Positions 1 to 7,600 of a DNA stretch of 64,000 nucleotides are shown here, one piece after another. The stretch is from assembly GCA_022820485.1 (NCBI GenBank), contig JAJEFJ010000060.1, positions 1 to 64,000 of the forward strand. Direction: 5' to 3'. Within the stretch, counting starts at the first letter, position 1, and each line of letters opens with the position of its first letter. Both the position numbers and the translations under genes were made by a program. The notes under the pieces were generated by a model. That model searched no databases and was not told the origin of the DNA. It worked only from the letters and a program-made list of their open reading frames with translations. The stretch is from Candidatus Latescibacterota bacterium. Lineage in GTDB: Bacteria; Latescibacterota; UBA2968; UBA8231.

Positions 1-36
1 GGCTACCGCAAGAGCCTCAAACATTTGTACGAGTAG

Positions 37-164
37 GGGCGACCCTTGTGGTCGCCCGCCTTGTGGTCGCCCGCCTTGTGGTCGCCCGCCTTGTGGTCGC
101 CCGCCTTGTAGTCGCCCGCCTTGTGGTCGCCCGCCTTGTGGTCGCCCGCCTTGTGGTCGCCCGC
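37..164. repeat. GGGCGACC hairpin plus 15-bp tandem array (8 units)
   Basis: Positions 37-57 form a perfect hairpin, GGGCGACC-CTTGT-GGTCGCCC. From 45 to 164 a 15-bp unit, CTTGTGGTCGCCCGC, repeats eight times without a gap, with one variant base (A for G) in the fifth unit. The unit equals the loop plus the right arm of the hairpin, so the array appears to have grown by slippage from a dispersed hairpin. A second single copy of the hairpin is at 17276-17296. Being a multiple of three, the array gives a false open frame coding a VARLV repeat. It ends 35 bases before the SDR start codon. Confidence 0.9.
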
Positions 165-199
165 ACCCATCCCTATCGACCCAACTCCAAAACCACATC

Positions 200-979
200 G
201 TGGGCACTCTCGACAACAAGGTTTGTCTAATTACCGGCTCTACCGGCATCGCCGAGGCCACGGCTCTGCACGCAGCCGAGGAGGGGGCCAGCGTATTTGT
301 TACTTCGCGGACGGAAGCAAACTGTCGGGCGTTGGCCGAGAAGCTGGGAAAGCAGGGGGCGCACCGGGCAGCCGACCTGACGCAGTGGGAACAGGTCGCC
401 GAAATCGTCGCGGCCTGCGTGGACCAGTGGGGACGAATCGACGGATTATTCAATGTAGCGGGGATCAGCGGGCGGCGCTTTGGCGATGGGCCGCTGCACG
501 AGTGTACTGAGGAGGGGTGGGATGCGACGATGGACGCCAACGCGAAAAGCATGTTTTTGGTCTGCCGCGCCGTGCTGCAACAGATGTTGGCCCAAGAACC
601 GCGCGAAGACGGGGAGCGGGGGGCGATTCTCAACATGGCCAGTGTGTTGGCCTTTGCGCCGGAGCGGAAGTTTTTTGCCTCGCACGCCTATGCGGCCAGT
701 AAAGGAGCGATTGTGTCGCTGAGCAAGGCTATGGCCAGCTACTACGCGCCGCACGGGATTCGAGTCAATGCCATTGCGCCGGCGTTGGTGGAGACGCCGA
801 TGAGCAAGCGGGCCGGAGAAAACGCGGAGATCATGGCGTTTATGCGCGACAAGCAGCCGCTTGGGGCGATGATGAGCGCGGCGGATGTGGCGGGGATGGC
901 GGTCTTTTTGTTGGGGGATCGAGCACGGGCGATTACCGGAACGGTGGTGACCGTGGATGCAGGTTGGTGCGTTAGTTGA
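200..979 (+). CDS. SDR-family oxidoreductase
   Basis: This 259-residue protein is a classical-length short-chain dehydrogenase/reductase, probably a cytosolic NAD(P)-dependent alcohol or keto oxidoreductase of unknown substrate. It shows the catalytic Ser in NMASVLAF, the YAASK active-site motif, NVAG in place of the usual NNAG, and a DAGW end typical of the family. The nucleotide-binding motif reads TGSTGIAEA, which is one residue shorter than TGxxxGxG and has Ala in place of the last Gly, so cofactor binding may be unusual. The start is a GTG at 200; no ATG with a better ribosome site lies nearby. It heads a tightly spaced operon and ends just upstream of the ROK gene's ribosome site. Confidence 0.9.
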   Translation: MGTLDNKVCLITGSTGIAEATALHAAEEGASVFVTSRTEANCRALAEKLGKQGAHRAADLTQWEQVAEIVAACVDQWGRIDGLFNVAGISGRRFGDGPLHECTEEGWDATMDANAKSMFLVCRAVLQQMLAQEPREDGERGAILNMASVLAFAPERKFFASHAYAASKGAIVSLSKAMASYYAPHGIRVNAIAPALVETPMSKRAGENAEIMAFMRDKQPLGAMMSAADVAGMAVFLLGDRARAITGTVVTVDAGWCVS

Positions 980-993
980 CGCAAGGAGGACGC

Positions 994-1971
994 ATGAAAG
1001 ACTATGTCATTGGCTTTGACGTGGGCGGCACCCGAGCCAAAAGCGGCGCGGTGACGCGGGGCGGGCGGATGCTGGCACCGGGCATCAATCCGTCGGGGTT
1101 TGCGCTGGGCATGGGCAATTTGCTCAAGACGCTCAAGGATGAAGTCGCGCGGATTTCCCAGAAGCTGGGCGGCAAGCCGCAGGCCATTGGCTTGGGCTTT
1201 CCTGGGGCCGTGGATCCCGAGGTCGGCGTGGTGTACATGCCGGGGAAGATCAAGGGGCTGGAAGGTTATCCCATTGTCAAACGGCTGGCTAAGGCCACGG
1301 GGATTCCAGTCGTCGCCGACAACGACGGCCGCGTCTCTATCTACGCCGAGCGGCACTACGGCCTAGCGCGGGATTTGGACTGGGCGGTGACGATCACCAT
1401 CGGCACAGGCGTCGGTTCCGGTGTCTTGCTCGACGGCAAAATTCTGCGCGACCCGCATCTCCAGTTCGGGACGCAGATGAGCCACATCGTCATGCAGGCC
1501 CTCGGCGGGCGGCTGTGCCTGACCAATGCGCGGGGTACTGCCGAGATGATGTGCTCGGCTACGGCGCTGACTCAGCAAGTGCGGGACGGGCTGGCGCGCG
1601 GCATTCCCTCGGTCTTGAGCGACCAGTACTTCAAAGATCCCAACGCGATCGACTTCAAGGCCATAATCCGCGGCGTGAAGCGCCAAGATCGGCTTTGCAT
1701 TGACGAACTGGAGCACTGGACCTGCAACTTGGGCTGGCTGCTAGTAAGCGCGGTACACGTGTACGCTCCCCTGCGCATCATCCTCAGCGGCGGGGCGACC
1801 AATGCGGCCGAGCACTTTCTCGAACCGCTGCAAAAGCAAGTGAACGAACATTTATTCCGCCATCCAGCGGGCGCCGGCGTACCGGTCGTGCTGTCCAAGC
1901 TGCGCGACCACGCCGGCGTTTTGGGGACGGCGGCAATCGCTTGGGAAAAAGTCGCTGGAGGCCAACCGTGA
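994..1971 (+). CDS. ROK-family sugar kinase or regulator-like protein
   Basis: The 325-residue product belongs to the ROK/ASKHA family of ATP-dependent sugar kinases. The phosphate-1 motif is FDVGGTRAK near the N-terminus, and a second glycine-rich motif, IGTGVGSGV, lies near residue 140. There is no DNA-binding helix-turn-helix, so a kinase is more likely than a repressor. The usual ROK zinc motif CxCGxxGCxE is absent: the matching region reads LCLTNARGTAE. ATG 994 is chosen because AAGGAGGA lies at 983-990; the upstream in-frame TTG at 976 has no such site. The 3' end overlaps the next gene by GTGA at 1968-1971, which indicates translational coupling. The substrate is not predictable from sequence. 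Confidence 0.87.
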   Translation: MKDYVIGFDVGGTRAKSGAVTRGGRMLAPGINPSGFALGMGNLLKTLKDEVARISQKLGGKPQAIGLGFPGAVDPEVGVVYMPGKIKGLEGYPIVKRLAKATGIPVVADNDGRVSIYAERHYGLARDLDWAVTITIGTGVGSGVLLDGKILRDPHLQFGTQMSHIVMQALGGRLCLTNARGTAEMMCSATALTQQVRDGLARGIPSVLSDQYFKDPNAIDFKAIIRGVKRQDRLCIDELEHWTCNLGWLLVSAVHVYAPLRIILSGGATNAAEHFLEPLQKQVNEHLFRHPAGAGVPVVLSKLRDHAGVLGTAAIAWEKVAGGQP

Positions 1972-2996
1972 AAGATCATCCCCTGCGCACCACTGTTATC
2001 GGCTCCTATCCCTTCCCGAGCTGGCTCGAACACGCGGTTGAGCATCTCGACGCCTTCGGGCCGGACGATATTGCCGAGATGCAGGACGACGCGGTCGTTG
2101 CCGCGCTCGGCGACCAAGTGCGGGCCGGGTTGGACGTGGTTACTGACGGCGAGCAGACGCGCTTTGATTTTAACCTCTCCTTTTACGGCTATCTCGAAGG
2201 CATCGACCTAGAGTCTGCATCGCCTAGGCGCTTCGGGCCTCCCGCCCACGACCAGCGGGGACGTCATGCAATCACTGGACCGCTGCAAGCGCCGCACGGC
2301 TTGGGCGCAGTGGAGGAGTTTGCGCGGCTCAAGCGCTTGGCACCAGTAGGGCCGACGCTCAAGGCCAGTGTGCCGGGTCCTTACACGTTGAGCGGACGAC
2401 TCGTACCCAACGACCAATACCCGGACCGCTGGGCCGTGACCGAGGCGCTGCTGCCAATCGTGCGGAGTGAACTGGAGGCGCTCTGTGCGGCGGGTTGCAC
2501 CGAACTGACCGTTGATGAGCCGTCGATGAGTTGCTATGCCCACCGCGAGGATCCAGCGCGCTTCGTCGATATCTTCAACCGCACGGTCGAATCCGTCGCG
2601 GGCAAGTGCCGGCTCTCGACTCACCTGTGTTTTGGCAACTTCAAGGGCCGCGCCGTGGGGCTGCGCCGCTACGCGCCCATGTTCCCGGCCTTCTTGGACA
2701 TGCAGGTCAATGAGATGCACGTCGAGATGGCCAGCCGCGAGTTCGCCGAACTGGAGATCATCGGCCAGATCGCCGCGAAGATGGACGTGGCCGTGGGAGT
2801 CGTCGATGTGAAGAGCTACTATATTGAAACCGTCGAGGACATCGCGGCGCGGGTGGAGGCGTGCTTGGAGTACGCTCCGGCCGACAAGCTCTCCTTTGCG
2901 CCCGATTGCGGGCTGAGTCAAACGGCTCGCTGGGCAGCGAAGCAGAAACTGGAGAACATGGTGGCTGGGGTGAGGGCCGTGCGGAAGAAGCTGTGA
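1968..2996 (+). CDS. MetE C-terminal-type methyltransferase (UROD/MetE-like)
   Basis: This 342-residue TIM-barrel protein resembles the catalytic C-terminal half of cobalamin-independent methionine synthase. It lacks the MetE N-terminal domain. Likely zinc ligands are visible: His and Cys in STHLCFG, Glu in YYIETVED, and Cys in FAPDCGLSQ. It also carries the conserved DEPSM segment. Such short MetE homologs move methyl groups from folates or other donors to thiols. The start is the GTG at 1968, coupled to the ROK stop and preceded by GGAGG-like bases; the earlier in-frame ATG at 1941 lies inside the ROK gene. Placement with an FAD amine oxidase suggests one-carbon or methylated-compound catabolism, which is inference. 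Confidence 0.85.
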   Translation: MKDHPLRTTVIGSYPFPSWLEHAVEHLDAFGPDDIAEMQDDAVVAALGDQVRAGLDVVTDGEQTRFDFNLSFYGYLEGIDLESASPRRFGPPAHDQRGRHAITGPLQAPHGLGAVEEFARLKRLAPVGPTLKASVPGPYTLSGRLVPNDQYPDRWAVTEALLPIVRSELEALCAAGCTELTVDEPSMSCYAHREDPARFVDIFNRTVESVAGKCRLSTHLCFGNFKGRAVGLRRYAPMFPAFLDMQVNEMHVEMASREFAELEIIGQIAAKMDVAVGVVDVKSYYIETVEDIAARVEACLEYAPADKLSFAPDCGLSQTARWAAKQKLENMVAGVRAVRKKL

Positions 2997-3021
2997 GAGG
3001 ATTGCCAACGCGGAGGGAATA

Positions 3022-3999
3022 ATGAGCTACAAACCAGTGGCCGACCAGCGGCCCGATCGCTACAAAGTCTCCACGGCGGAATACGCCCAGTATCAGAAAC
3101 AGGGTTTCCTAGTCGTCAAACGCTTGGTCAGTCTGGACGAAGTGGAAGAACTCAAAGCGCACGTCATGGCCATGCTCAAGGGCCAAATCGACGTTCCGAG
3201 TCAAGAGCCGCCGTCCCCAGAGGCAACGGAAGAGGAGCTAGTGCAGCGTTTCACGCGAGTGCATCAACTGCACCGCTGGGACGCCACTTGCGAACGCTTT
3301 TTGCTGCACCCGCGCGTCTTGGACGTTTTGGAGGCGCTCATCGGGCCGGATGTGCTGGCTTTGCAGACCATGCAGTTTTTCAACGCGCCCGGCACGGGCG
3401 GACAGGGTTGGCACCAAGATTCCTATTACATCACGACGTACCCAGACACTCTCATCGGCGCTTGGTTGGCCTTGGAGCGGGCCGACGAGGAAAATGGCTG
3501 TCTGTGGGTCGCGCCCGGCTCGAACCACGAGCCTATTTATCCAGATGAAGGCCGGGGGCACCTGGTCCACGCCGAGGGAGCCTTTGACGAGATTGAAACT
3601 GTAGAGGGCATTAGCCAACTCGACGACGAGGTCAATACGCTGTCGAGAGTAGCGCGGCGCTACGGTGACGCAGTGCCGGTAGTGGTGGAAGCCGGCGATG
3701 TGGTGTTCTTCCATCCGCACCTCCTGCACCGCTCCCATCCCAATCAGTCGCCCGACCGCTGGCGGCGGGCATTTGTCAGCCACTATTGCAATGCCCGCTC
3801 TTGGGTGCCGTGGAACCACGGGGCACCCTATGAGAGACCGGCTGCTAATTACAAACACATTCTGGCGCGGGGACGAACCCATCTGCCCTTTGCCCACCCC
3901 GAATTCGGTACGCCGTGCGCGGCGTTGGCAGCCGATGCGAATGGCGCTCCCGAGCGCATGGTGGCGAGTGGGGGCGATATGGAGAAGCAGGAGGGGTGA
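3022..3999 (+). CDS. PhyH-family Fe(II)/2-oxoglutarate dioxygenase 1
   Basis: This is a 325-residue phytanoyl-CoA-dioxygenase-family protein, expected to hydroxylate or oxidise an organic substrate with Fe(II), oxygen and 2-oxoglutarate. The iron-binding HxD is in GWHQDSYY (His about 131, Asp about 133). The distal His is in the LLHRSHPN segment near residue 235, followed by the Arg-rich strand that normally holds 2-oxoglutarate. ATG 3022 follows a GGAGGG-type ribosome site, 25 bases after the MetE-like gene. It is one of six PhyH genes in the window and sits between a methyltransferase-like gene and an FAD oxidase, so it probably belongs to the same pathway. The substrate is unknown. Confidence 0.88.
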   Translation: MSYKPVADQRPDRYKVSTAEYAQYQKQGFLVVKRLVSLDEVEELKAHVMAMLKGQIDVPSQEPPSPEATEEELVQRFTRVHQLHRWDATCERFLLHPRVLDVLEALIGPDVLALQTMQFFNAPGTGGQGWHQDSYYITTYPDTLIGAWLALERADEENGCLWVAPGSNHEPIYPDEGRGHLVHAEGAFDEIETVEGISQLDDEVNTLSRVARRYGDAVPVVVEAGDVVFFHPHLLHRSHPNQSPDRWRRAFVSHYCNARSWVPWNHGAPYERPAANYKHILARGRTHLPFAHPEFGTPCAALAADANGAPERMVASGGDMEKQEG

Positions 4000-4069
4000 G
4001 GGTGATCCACCGACGGATCCGCGCAACTGACGGCGATCTCAGAGTAGCCAACCTTACCTTGGAGGCCCT

Positions 4070-5191
4070 ATGACCGTATCCAAATGGCAAGAAGTATCCG
4101 AACCGCTGCAGGCCGAACACGACGATGTAGTAATTGGCGCCGGCATCGTCGGCTCGTACGCAGCCACCCTGCTGCACCAGCGGGGCCGCGACGTCGCCTT
4201 AGTTGACGCCCGTTTTGCAGCTTCCGGCGCCTCGGGCCGCAACGCCGGCTTTGTGCTGACCTCGCAGCGCGAGACGTACCCCACCCTCATCGCCCAAGTG
4301 GGTCGTCCGGCCGCTCGCCAAATTCTCGACATGGTGTGCGACAACGTCGCCCGCATGCGCGCCTTGGCCAAGCAGTACGAAGTGCCTTGGGAAGAGGGTG
4401 CCATCCACCTCGCTGAAACCCAAGCCGACGCCCGCGAGCTGGAAGAGTGGGCCCGCGCCTTTGCCGCCGACGGCGTTGAAGTCGAGTTTGCCCACAGCGA
4501 TCCCTATGGCGCTGGATACGCGGCATCTCTACAGGTGGAAGGCGATTTCATGGTGCAGCCAGCGCGCCTCACCGAGGCCATTGCCACCGCCTCTGGGGCC
4601 ACCTTTTACGACCACAATGAGGTCTATCGCATCGAACCAGAGGGCCAGGGCCTGATAGTGCGCGGGCGCCGCGCCCACATCCGCTGCCGCAAGGTGTACA
4701 TCGCCACCAATGGGTATGGCTGCGATATGCACCCGCATTTGCGCCGCATCGTGCGCCCGGTGCGCGGCCAGATCCTCATCACAACCCCGGTGGAACCTCT
4801 GATTCAAGTCGCCGGCATCACGGAGTACGATTACTTCCGCCAGCTTGAAGATGGGCGTTTGATGATTGGCGGTGCCCGGGCTTTTTTTGAGGAGCAGGAG
4901 TACACCGCCGAGGACGCCGTCACCCCCAACCTGATACAGCACCTCGAGGCCTATTTGCGCCACTGGTTCCCGGGCATCTCCTTTGAAGTCGAGCGCTACT
5001 GGGCTGGCATCCACGGCTTCACCCCGGATCGCCGGGCAGCGGTCGGCGCGCTCCCGGACTTGCCCGACGCGGTCTTTGCCCTCGGTTTTAGCGGCTACGG
5101 CAACTCCATTGGCCTGCTGGCCGCCGAGCGCATGGTGGAACTGGCCCTAGACGGACGCGACCCCGGGCCGCTCTCAGCAGCGCGATTCTAG
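4070..5191 (+). CDS. FAD-dependent amine/amino-acid oxidase (DAO family)
   Basis: The 373-residue protein has an N-terminal FAD-binding Rossmann motif, VIGAGIVGSYAA (about residues 22-33). It has the DAO-family layout, including RPVRGQIL in the middle and GFSGYGNSIG near the C-terminus. The family includes sarcosine, glycine and gamma-glutamylputrescine oxidases and D-amino-acid dehydrogenases. Here the reaction is probably oxidation of a C-N bond. ATG 4070 follows TTGGAGGCC. It is the last gene of the opening plus-strand cluster and converges on the minus-strand PhyH gene. There is no signal peptide, so it is likely cytosolic. The exact substrate cannot be read from the sequence. Confidence 0.87.
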   Translation: MTVSKWQEVSEPLQAEHDDVVIGAGIVGSYAATLLHQRGRDVALVDARFAASGASGRNAGFVLTSQRETYPTLIAQVGRPAARQILDMVCDNVARMRALAKQYEVPWEEGAIHLAETQADARELEEWARAFAADGVEVEFAHSDPYGAGYAASLQVEGDFMVQPARLTEAIATASGATFYDHNEVYRIEPEGQGLIVRGRRAHIRCRKVYIATNGYGCDMHPHLRRIVRPVRGQILITTPVEPLIQVAGITEYDYFRQLEDGRLMIGGARAFFEEQEYTAEDAVTPNLIQHLEAYLRHWFPGISFEVERYWAGIHGFTPDRRAAVGALPDLPDAVFALGFSGYGNSIGLLAAERMVELALDGRDPGPLSAARF

Positions 5192-5245
5192 TTGGAAATC
5201 CATAACCCTCGATTGCGTCTGCCAGCTTCGGTTGGTTTAGACGCC

Positions 5246-6052
5246 CTAGGGCTTGTGATCCGTATCGACGGGCGCTTCGTCGTTGTCTAGGAAGCGCTCG
5301 GTAGTATTGTGGGTCGCCGGGCTAGTGCGGAAATCGGCGATCCAAGGCTGGCGGAAATAAGCCTGCTTTTCGCGCGACAGGCTGTGCAGCACCGCCGGGG
5401 GGATCTTCAGCCGGTGCCAGTGGGTAGCCAAATGCGAGTAGGCGTTTAATACGGTGACGCGTGGAGTGTCGCGACGCCACACTGGCCCGGCGTGGCACAA
5501 GTTCTCGGTGAAAAAAACTGCGCTGCCGGCCGGGCAGGCGTACGTGGTGAGGAAGGGACTGCGCTTGCCCTCTTCCAGTGACAGATGGTCTTCGTGGATG
5601 GGGAATTCCGACTTGTGGCTGCCGATTAAGAAATGAGTACTCTGATCTTCTAGGGCAATATCGGTCAATTCAAAAATAACCCGCACCATACCGGCGTGGA
5701 TGCGCCCGTTTTTCACCCGATAGCCAAAAATGGGATCGGCTTGCCCAGGGCCGCCCCCGTGTAGCCCGCCGTGCTCCTCGCCCTTTTTGCGCCAGACGCA
5801 GCTACAGCCTTCCAATCTTATATCGGGACCAATTACCTCCCGAATCACATCGACTACTTGGGGATGATCGATCAGCACGCTGGCCGGGCCGCCGGGCACG
5901 TCGCGGTGTTCGGGCGGCAGTGATTTGGGGTCGTGTTTGATCCGGTCGATCTGATCGACGATGGCGGCGACTTCGGCTGGCTCTAGGATGGCGGGGCGCA
6001 CCAAAAAGCCGGTGAGATCAAAGCGAAAGCGTTCTTCTTCGGTCATGGCCAT
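5246..6052 (-). CDS. PhyH-like protein 2 with HGG in place of HxD
   Basis: This 268-residue protein aligns by eye with the PhyH fold: a conserved N-terminal helix region, GSHKSEF, and a distal LCHAGPVWRR segment (His about 187, Arg about 193). Where the iron-binding HxD should stand it has LHGGG (His about 98 followed by Gly-Gly). Loss of the Asp is the change that leaves a halide site in Fe/2-oxoglutarate halogenases such as SyrB2 and WelO5. However, many uncharacterised environmental PhyH homologs appear to share an LHGG segment, so another residue may bind iron. ATG 6052 follows TTGGAG. It points toward and converges with the FAD oxidase gene. Confidence 0.82.
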   Translation of the reverse strand: MAMTEEERFRFDLTGFLVRPAILEPAEVAAIVDQIDRIKHDPKSLPPEHRDVPGGPASVLIDHPQVVDVIREVIGPDIRLEGCSCVWRKKGEEHGGLHGGGPGQADPIFGYRVKNGRIHAGMVRVIFELTDIALEDQSTHFLIGSHKSEFPIHEDHLSLEEGKRSPFLTTYACPAGSAVFFTENLCHAGPVWRRDTPRVTVLNAYSHLATHWHRLKIPPAVLHSLSREKQAYFRQPWIADFRTSPATHNTTERFLDNDEAPVDTDHKP

Positions 6053-6121
6053 GGGATATCTCCAAGGAAGCGTTTTTCTGGTGGATTTAAAAAAGAACCG
6101 GTCTTTTGGGGACAGCCGGCC

Positions 6122-7255
6122 TCAGTTGACCCCCTGCATGAGGCGTTGGGTGATGGAGCCTTCTTGGGTCAGGGCATAGACGATCACGTTGACCGCCATC
6201 TGATTGTAGCGCGGGTTGCTGCCCCAGCCTACGTTGTCGATGCCGACCATCCGGCCGCGGATGAAGTACCCATTGACGATGTCCCGCCAGTCAACCAAGC
6301 CCCCAGTACCGCCTTTCAGCGCGAAAAAGGCATTGAAAATGGGATGGTCCAAAGGCAGACGTTCTTTCCAAAAATCATACCCGTCCACTAAGCCGCCGTA
6401 CTTTACCAAGGCTTCGCGATGGTAACCTCCCATAATGAAGCCCCCGGACAGCATATAGCGGGCATAGTTTTCCATTTCGCCCTCGTTGAGAGAGCCTTGG
6501 GGGATGAGAATGGGCAGTTCGAGTAGACGTTTGTCGTCGTAGGTGATCGTGCCGATAAATCTGGCTTCGATCCCGGTGTACTCATTGATGACATCGCACA
6601 AAGCGTCGATTGAGCGCAGATTCAAATTGCTGTAGCCCTGTATTTGATCGGTAACGGCGCGGGCTGAAATCACATGGGCTATTTTGATGAAGCCCTTGAT
6701 CGCCTGGGGGTCGCCGACATCCTGGATGACCATGGCCCGGTAGCGGCCGGTATCCATGCTGTTGACGTCGAGCATTTCCAAGGCCATGTCGATTTTGTGC
6801 TCCGGCATCCGCGTACTGGTCACCGAGGTGGAGACGAGCTTGGGCTCGAGTGCAAAGCTGTTCGCAGCGTTATCGGTAATCGGCTTGAACAAGCTAATGC
6901 CCGAGTTACCGACGTGGCTGGAAATCAACGAGCGGACGTTGAAGTTGGTCGTGGCCTGCACTTGATCTAGGCGGGCGGCGGCCAAGTGGACTTGGCGGCG
7001 AGCTAGCTGGCGCTTGGGCTTGGGGATCTTGCGCAGTTCTAAGGGCTTGGTCAAGCGGGGTTCGCGCTTGATGAATTTAGTGGTGAGAGGCCGAGGGGCT
7101 TTGATCTCGACTTGTCGAAAGGGGTTGAGGGCGATAAGGGCCAACGTGAGGCCGACGGCCACCGCCAAGGACAGGAGAAGGCCTCGGCGTAGGCGACCGA
7201 CCAATTCGGCGAGATCGAAATCAGAAGCGGGAGACTTAAAGCGGGAAGAACTCAT
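6122..7255 (-). CDS. TonB-like/DUF4159-type membrane-anchored protein
   Basis: The 377-residue protein has a short cytoplasmic N-terminus, one transmembrane helix (about residues 28-45) and then a Lys/Pro/Arg-rich stretch (about 50-95) like the periplasmic linker of TonB energy transducers. The C-terminal third (from about 245) looks like DUF4159: a strand, LPILIPQGSLN, then ARYMLSGGFIMG, which resembles the lid-type motif of that family. Together this suggests an inner-membrane-anchored periplasmic protein working at the envelope. No ExbB/ExbD partners are next to it. The start is the ATG at 7255. Family assignment of the C-terminal part is moderate. Confidence 0.65.
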   Translation of the reverse strand: MSSSRFKSPASDFDLAELVGRLRRGLLLSLAVAVGLTLALIALNPFRQVEIKAPRPLTTKFIKREPRLTKPLELRKIPKPKRQLARRQVHLAAARLDQVQATTNFNVRSLISSHVGNSGISLFKPITDNAANSFALEPKLVSTSVTSTRMPEHKIDMALEMLDVNSMDTGRYRAMVIQDVGDPQAIKGFIKIAHVISARAVTDQIQGYSNLNLRSIDALCDVINEYTGIEARFIGTITYDDKRLLELPILIPQGSLNEGEMENYARYMLSGGFIMGGYHREALVKYGGLVDGYDFWKERLPLDHPIFNAFFALKGGTGGLVDWRDIVNGYFIRGRMVGIDNVGWGSNPRYNQMAVNVIVYALTQEGSITQRLMQGVN

Positions 7256-7600
7256 CGCGGCCCCCAGAGTGGAGGTTGAGGAGATCAGCCGACAAATCGG
7301 TGCTCAAGATACTAAGTTCTTTTTACCGTACGCAAGGACAAGCTCATTTTTAGACAGGCAAGTCATATTGTGGTACATGCGGCAGTTTTTTCTGGAATAC
7401 CATGAAGATGTAAAACTCCAACCACTGGTTGGAGAAATCAGTTGGGCCAAAAATAAGGACTTGTGAAACTGGCTCGGGTCAATAACAAGCGGTAGTAGCT
7501 CATGGTGTGATATTCCTCTCTTCGTTAGGTTTCCGGTGAATTGCCCCAATAAACTATGCAGTGCAGCCTACCGGACCAACTTAACGCGCTGGAGGAAACT
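7256..7600. other. Intergenic region with a strong small hairpin
   Basis: This 345-base gap separates a minus-strand gene from a plus-strand gene, so it must hold two divergent promoters. It contains a perfect hairpin at 7416-7434 (CTCCAACC, loop ACT, GGTTGGAG). Short open frames here have no recognisable family and no good ribosome site, and I do not call them. The GGAGG at about 7591-7595 serves the next gene. No tRNA or other RNA gene was seen. Confidence 0.5.

Noticed and set aside
45..164. Possible CRISPR array
   Set aside because: Units are 15 bp and directly joined with no variable spacers; no cas genes are present.
48..230. Open frame coding repeated VARLV units
   Set aside because: It is only the translation of the 15-bp tandem array; no ribosome site and no sequence beyond the array.
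7014..7466. 150-codon plus-strand frame over the DUF4159-like gene start
   Set aside because: It is antisense to a better-supported coding region and lacks family motifs.
7304..7549. 81-codon minus-strand frame in the intergenic region
   Set aside because: No ribosome site, no recognisable motif, and it overlaps the perfect hairpin.
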